64,000 bases of DNA from the NCBI RefSeq assembly GCF_020382885.2, contig NC_058497.1:23490330-23554329 (forward strand), given 5' to 3'. The stretch's first letter is position 1. Every line of letters begins with the position of its first letter. This DNA comes from Scatophagus argus. Taxonomy: Eukaryota; Chordata; Actinopteri; Scatophagidae. Shown here in pieces: positions 58,982 to 64,000 of this stretch. The position numbers and the translations under genes were made by a program. The notes beneath the pieces are model-generated. The model was not told the DNA's origin and made no database searches. It saw only the letters and a program-made list of their open reading frames with translations.

Positions 58982-59622
58982 TTTATTTACCTTCTAATGA
59001 AACATCCGCCTTCAGTTTGTGTCTGTAGGGCAGCTTTATGGTCAATAGAGAATCAATTCTGGCTGGTAAAGGAAGATTATGACGCTTTACAGTAAGATCC
59101 TGGTTGTTCTCTTCTGCAGGTCGCAGAGTTAAAGAAGGTTGTTGACAAAACTGAACAGCTTAGATGAGTTGCCTGATGCACGCCGGGACACCGTTTAAAC
59201 CAGAAGATGAACCGTTAGAGATAAAGAATGGTGCTTTAGGCCACATGAAAGGCATGTATGAATAATGAACATGGAAAAGAAGAGATCAAAAGTGAAACGG
59301 GAAGAAAGAAATTGGTAACTACGACCTCTGACAATTTTATCTTGTCACTCAATGTTGGATCACATACAAAATTGCAGGCATCTTCAACTCTGAAATTCTC
59401 AAATTTTAATTTAATTGAACCATCATCTCACCACCACGGGTCGACCTCATGCTGTAAATGACAAAGAAATGTCTGGACAATTCAAATGGACAAACAAAGC
59501 CAACACAGCTTGGCAGAGTAGTACAGTGATACTGTTCTCACAGCGCCCCTCCCTTCACCTGCCTCTAAACCGGTCTCTTAGCCCCCCCCCCTTCGTCAGT
59601 CTGGCATGGGGCTGAGGGGCTG
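58982..59622 (-). other. bicra: bicra 3'UTR
   Basis: Runs from the stop at 59623-59625 to the reverse-strand AATAAA printed as TTTATT at 58982-58987. Extent inferred; a longer form is possible. Confidence 0.5.
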
Positions 59623-62600
59623 TTATCTACTTTGAGTCTGGGGCACCAGGCTGCCATTGTGGCCACGGCCACCAACCTGAGGGTGCTGGGCCAAGGAGGA
59701 CGAGGAAGCAGAGGAGGAGGGTGGGACTGAGGGTCTGTGGGATGAGGCTGCCGGGCCCCCTGGGCGCTGGCTTTGGTGTTGATGGGACCTGCTGTTGCCC
59801 CCTTTAATGTGGTGCCCGCGGGCAGAGGGCTCCTGCTGCAGGTTTAGGATGCTGTCGATGGCGCACTGCAGGTGCTCATTCAGAGAGTCGTCCGGAGGGC
59901 TGCCGCTGGAGAAGCTGGCATTATCCATGTCAGGGGAGTCTGACTTGCAGCGTTTGGCAGGAAGCAAAGAGTCTCGTGTGAAGGAGGACTCTGGAGAGGG
60001 GGGCCCGGGGGCATGCTGGTCCATTCTGAATGTCCCACCTGCCCTATGTCTATTTTTTCCACTCGCCCGCTTGTATTTACTTACATCTGTTTCTTTGTCT
60101 GTGTGCTCCTCCCCTCTGTCCTTCGGCCCTTCCCTGTCTAACAGCTGTGGCAGATGGTGCTGTGTGGATTTGATACCCCGGTTAAACACCTCGTCCATGT
60201 CGTCCAGCCCCTGCATTGTACTACCTAAGCGGCCCGTTTCATGGCTCGACTCTGTGTGAGCGTGCGAGGCCTCCCTGCCTCTTTTCTCCACCTTCACACT
60301 GGCTATCACTGTCCGCTCTGAGGGAGGAGATGAGGCCTCGTGCCTGGGGGGTGACGGCGTGGGTCTGGGGTAGGACAAACTCTCGTCTCCTCCCCCTGGG
60401 ACACCAGGCCTGACCCGGGGACTAATGTTTTCTCTGTAGGTTTTTCGAAGTGGGAGACGACAAGTTGTCTGTGAGTGAGTGGCAGTGGAGGCAGAATTAT
60501 GTTTGACCCCACCCACGTCGTGATGATCCAATGTCCCGTTCATCTGAGTGGAGGAGGAGGTGGACAAAGACCAACTATGAGAGGAAGAGGTAGAGGAAGA
60601 TGGTGCCGCACTAGTGGGAACATTACCTCTCAATGTCGGATTACACTGAGTGGTTGCTATGGTGACTGATGAGGCTGAAGAAGCAGCACATACGGGGGGC
60701 TGCGTTCTGATGACTGTGGTAGAAGAAGTTGATAAAGGGTGGGACTTTGAATGCGGTACAACAGCTTCAAACTGAGGCTGAGTCTGAGGCTGCGACGTGG
60801 ACTGGCTGCTCTGCTGAGGCTGAGGTGTGTGCACTGGATCTAAGGCAGTGTTGTGGACTACCTTGCTGAACCCCGTTTGATCCTGCTTGATCTTAAGCTT
60901 CAAGCCAATTCTCCTGCGAGCTTCGTAGGTCTTGATTGGCGGTTTGCTGGTTCTCTGCGGGAGAGCATCGTCGTCATCATCAGCCACTTGAGAGTTGAAA
61001 GATGACGATGCTGCAGGAGCACGACTGAAGGAGGCGCTCTGGCTCGTGGGTTCAGACACCAGCCTGCTTGTCGCAGCTGGAGGTGCGGGGCAGCTGCTGG
61101 ACCAGGACACAGACGCTCCTCCTCCACCCTGCTTTATTACTAGTTTGGTCGGGGGGAAAGGGGTGGAGGAAGGAGTGGCAGAAGGTGCTGGAGCTGGGGC
61201 TGGAGCTGGGGCTGGGGCTAGAGCTGGGGCTGGGGCTGGAGCTTGGGCTGGAGCTGGAGCTGGGGCTGGAACTGGAGCTGGAGCAGGAGCTGGAGCAGGA
61301 GCAGGAGCAGGAGCTGGAGCAGGAGCAAGAGCAGGAGCGGGAGCTGGTCCTGGAGGAGGGTTTGGGACGATGTTTAGAAGAGGTGCTGAGGTTGGAGCTG
61401 CAGGCGCTGGAGCGGGCACAGCAGTAGCTACACCTCCACTCACTGAGGTGGGCTCTGCAGAAGATGATTTCTGATGCGATGAAACTACACTCTCCAACAT
61501 GCGTGCATTTGCCACAAACTCCTCTGCAACGACATAAGCACAATTATTAACCACTAGCACACACCTAATATATTTCAAGACAGCCACAAACCAAACCATA
61601 TATGGCCACAGACAGTGGTAGGGTACCTGGTCTCTCTCTGGCCAAAATCCTGTCCTGATTCAATGCTATCTTCTCCTCCTGTATGAACATCCGGTCAATC
61701 ATCACCATCTCTGCCGAGGGGCCCAGTCTCTGCTCAGGTTCACAACACCAAAATCCATCAGTTCAAGATCAATTCAAGACACAGAGGACACAAAGAAGGC
61801 GTATACTGGAAATGCTGAGTTATAAACTTACTTTGGACTCGGCAAAGAGCAGGTAGCGATATTTATCCAACATGGCCTGGGTCCTCTTCAGCAGCTGGCA
61901 GGAGACCCTCTCAAATTCATCATCCACTGTGCATAAGAGAAACAAGATGTTCATATAAAGATCATGAAATTATGTTAAGATAATTAACTATATTGTGGCT
62001 GTACAAAAGGTTTAGGACCTCTTTGATAATCTTGAGAAGAGTTGGCAGTTCCCTGGTAGAGATGATAAGGCAGCAGTCTGTGTAATGTGTCCTCAAAGGA
62101 GTGGAAAGGAGCACTGTAGTTTGGGTGAAGCACTGAACCCTGCTGTTTCCTCAGCTGTTCAAGCATCCTGCAGTGGAACGTGTATAAAGAAATACTATTT
62201 ATTTGAAAAATTACACTATTAGAGGTTACAATAAGCAATTAAAATGCATACCTGGCTTCTTTGCTGGGCTCTGCACTGAAAGGCATCTTTATTGTTGTTG
62301 TCTGAAATGTGAACAAACACATGACTTTCAGGATGAATCTTAATCTTATTAGAAGTTGTTAGGACCTGACTAATGTGCAGTCAAACACCTTTACCTGAGT
62401 GGGTACAGGAGCTGGCGGCTGTGGAGCAGGCATCTGAGTCAAACTAGCTCCTAACACCTGTATCTGCATGCCACCTTTCCCCAAAGTCATCCCTCCAACT
62501 GAGCTGATCACCCCTGGCTTTGGCTGAACCTGTTGGAGGGGAAAAAAAATCATCAAACATGAAAGGAATACATTAATAAAAAAAAACTAAAATCACCTTA

Positions 62601-63903
62601 AAACTCAGCATTGAATGGTAGAAAGAAGCACACAATGTCTAAAACCACAATGCCTGTCCTAGGAGGACTCTGTGATGTTACCCACCTGTGCAGGCTGGGT
62701 AAGGCTTGCAGGAGTGACAGTCTGATTCACCATTGCTCCAGCTGGTCCTTGGGCTCCTGAGAATACCTGTAAGTCACTTGATGCTGAAACAGGAGGAAAC
62801 AAATCATTACAAAGGAAAACAGCTCAAGGTCATTTTTGCATCATTACAAGTTAACTGCCCTAACCTGTAACAGGAGTTTTGACGAGCACTGGCGTCGGCT
62901 GCAGCACCGAGGAAAGCTGAGCAGGCGCACCAGTGCTGGCTGCAGATGCAATCACCACTTTATCAACAGGCACATCTTGCTGGGAGCTGAACTGACTGGT
63001 GGCTTGAGGCTGTGGTTGAGGCTGTGGTTGAGTCTGTGGCAGAGCAGGCTGCTTGGTCTGCAGCAGGATGTTCTGCTGAACCTGAAAACACATTAGGACA
63101 GTTTACTTATACATTCTGTATGCAAGAAATTCTAGACAACAAAACTTGGTTTCCTAAAAGCCTACTAATCCAATCACCGGCTGGATATGATGCATTTAAG
63201 CCAACAGCACAGAAAATAACTTTAAGAGGTTTTCATTTAGAGAACGTTGTGGTGTACTGGTGAAAATTACCTGGTGCAGCTTATCCAGCAGCAGTTTCTG
63301 CTGAGGAGAGGGCTGGGTGATGCCTGACAGGGTCTGAATTTGCGCTCCTACTAATTGCAGGTGGTGCTGCTGCTCTGCTGTCAGGCCCTGAATGGGAACA
63401 TGGGCTTTCACTACAGCAGTAGCGGAAGTGCTCACAGGAGGAGCAGTAAACTGGTGCTGTGCAGGTGGTGCAGCAGGAGGCTTCGGTGACTGTGACATAG
63501 GAGGAATATCTTGTTGATAAGGGGCGGGCTGAGAAGCTGGCCGTGGCTGCGGCTGTAGCTGAACTTGAATGTGTGCCTGCTGGGGCTGCGTCTGTTGTGG
63601 CGGGCCTTGTGGAGCTGGTTGGGGGGACTCCGCTATTTGGTTATGGACAATAAAAAGCGGAGGGTGAGATGAGGGTGTGCATGAGCGGGAGGGGGTTTGA
63701 GACTGTGGCTGTGGCTGAGGCTGAGAGGGAGGATGCGACTGCTGTTGATGGTGTGGCGACTGGATCTGCTGGCTCAGAGTGAGAGGAGACTGGGAAGGCT
63801 GCGGGCTGTCTGCCACTGTGGGCGCTGTGGTGTGAGTAGTCAAGGCCGGTGAGGGGGACATGCCCTGGATCTTCAGGGGCTGTTTATGTCCACTGGAGGG
63901 TAC
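59623..63903 (-). CDS. bicra: BRD4-interacting chromatin-remodelling complex associated protein (GLTSCR1), 3' nine exons; 5' part off window
   Basis: Defining subunit of the non-canonical BAF (GBAF) complex. Exons in transcript order: 63903-63271, 63081-62865, 62783-62686, 62529-62395, 62301-62252, 62167-62019, 61926-61832, 61729-61627, 61523-59623. All are phase-consistent. Early exons are Gln/Pro/Ser-rich. The conserved GLTSCR1 domain spans the middle: MLEQLRKQQGSVLHPNY, SFEDTLHRLLPYHLYQG, LLKRTQAMLDKYRYLL, PSAEMVMIDRMFIQEE. The last exon holds a long Ala-Pro tract, then PPIKTYEARRRIGLKLKIKQ, KVVHNTALDPVH, LPLRKTYRENISP and DDSLNEHLQCAIDSILNLQQ, which are BICRA landmarks. BICRAL is the alternative, but the last-exon motifs and the ehd2 neighbour favour BICRA. 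The right edge cuts the gene within an intron. Confidence 0.93.
61180..61370 (-). repeat. bicra: Coding hexanucleotide repeat giving an Ala-Pro tract in bicra
   Basis: Units close to GGAGCT/GGGGCT (printed strand) alternate over about 190 bases in the last bicra exon. They encode around 60 residues of nearly pure Ala-Pro, with occasional Leu, Val or Gln. The frame stays open through the repeat. The Gly-Ala open frame on the opposite strand is a shadow. Confidence 0.9.
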
Positions 63904-64000
63904 CTACAGAAGTGGAATCACAATATACTGATATGCTTATCTGATTCAAGACTGCAAACAAAATTTCAACATAAGAGGAAATCAAGCACAAAAACACACA
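63904..64000 (-). other. bicra: bicra intron (right edge)
   Basis: Polypyrimidine/AG acceptor on the minus strand (CTTCTGTAG before 63903). The remaining bases are intron, and the upstream exons are outside the window. Confidence 0.8.

Noticed and set aside
60995-61474. Gly-Ala and Leu-Glu rich + strand frames opposite bicra
   Set aside because: Shadows of the Ala-Pro hexanucleotide repeat on the opposite strand.

Overview
The window is ordinary euchromatin from a ray-finned (teleost) fish. Genes are split by short GT-AG introns. All protein matches are to vertebrate-specific families, microsatellites are abundant, and the intergenic DNA carries fish-type Tc1 and tRNA-derived SINE elements. 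Exon boundaries below were read by eye from splice sites. Reading phase was checked exon by exon, and the reconstructed products agree in length and sequence with recalled human proteins; no database search was run.

Layout. Positions 1-10,540 hold the 3' half of aplp2 (+), an amyloid-precursor-like membrane protein, with a long 3'UTR. Positions 12,088-21,512 hold a complete st14 (+, matriptase, 19 coding exons). Positions 22,600-29,963 hold a complete dhx34 (+, nonsense-mediated-decay RNA helicase, 16 coding exons, two introns with GC donors). Positions about 30,100-37,676 hold spred3 (-, Ras/ERK inhibitor) with a long 3'UTR. Positions 38,804-38,875 are a tRNA-Pro(AGG). Positions 39,080-42,880 form a repeat-rich gap with a decayed Tc1 element, a SINE inserted in it, and a 145-bp direct repeat on both sides. 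Positions 42,886-46,297 hold psmd8 (-, proteasome lid). Only 112 bp away, head to head, lies a complete but intronless nup88 (+, 46,410-48,563). Positions 49,100-51,015 contain a small inverted-repeat element with a perfect hairpin and a second, near-identical SINE. Positions 51,105-55,880 hold ehd2 (-, caveolar ATPase). Positions 58,982-63,903 and beyond hold the 3' part of bicra (-, BAF chromatin-remodeller subunit), cut by the right edge.

The genes are not an operon or pathway. They group by conserved human neighbourhoods: aplp2-st14 (human 11q24), then dhx34, psmd8-spred3 and bicra-ehd2 (human 19q13). The st14/dhx34 gap is therefore a rearrangement boundary relative to human. nup88 (human 17p13, multi-exon) is out of place and lacks introns, which is best explained by a functional retrocopy using the psmd8 promoter. 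That is the most unusual thing in the window.
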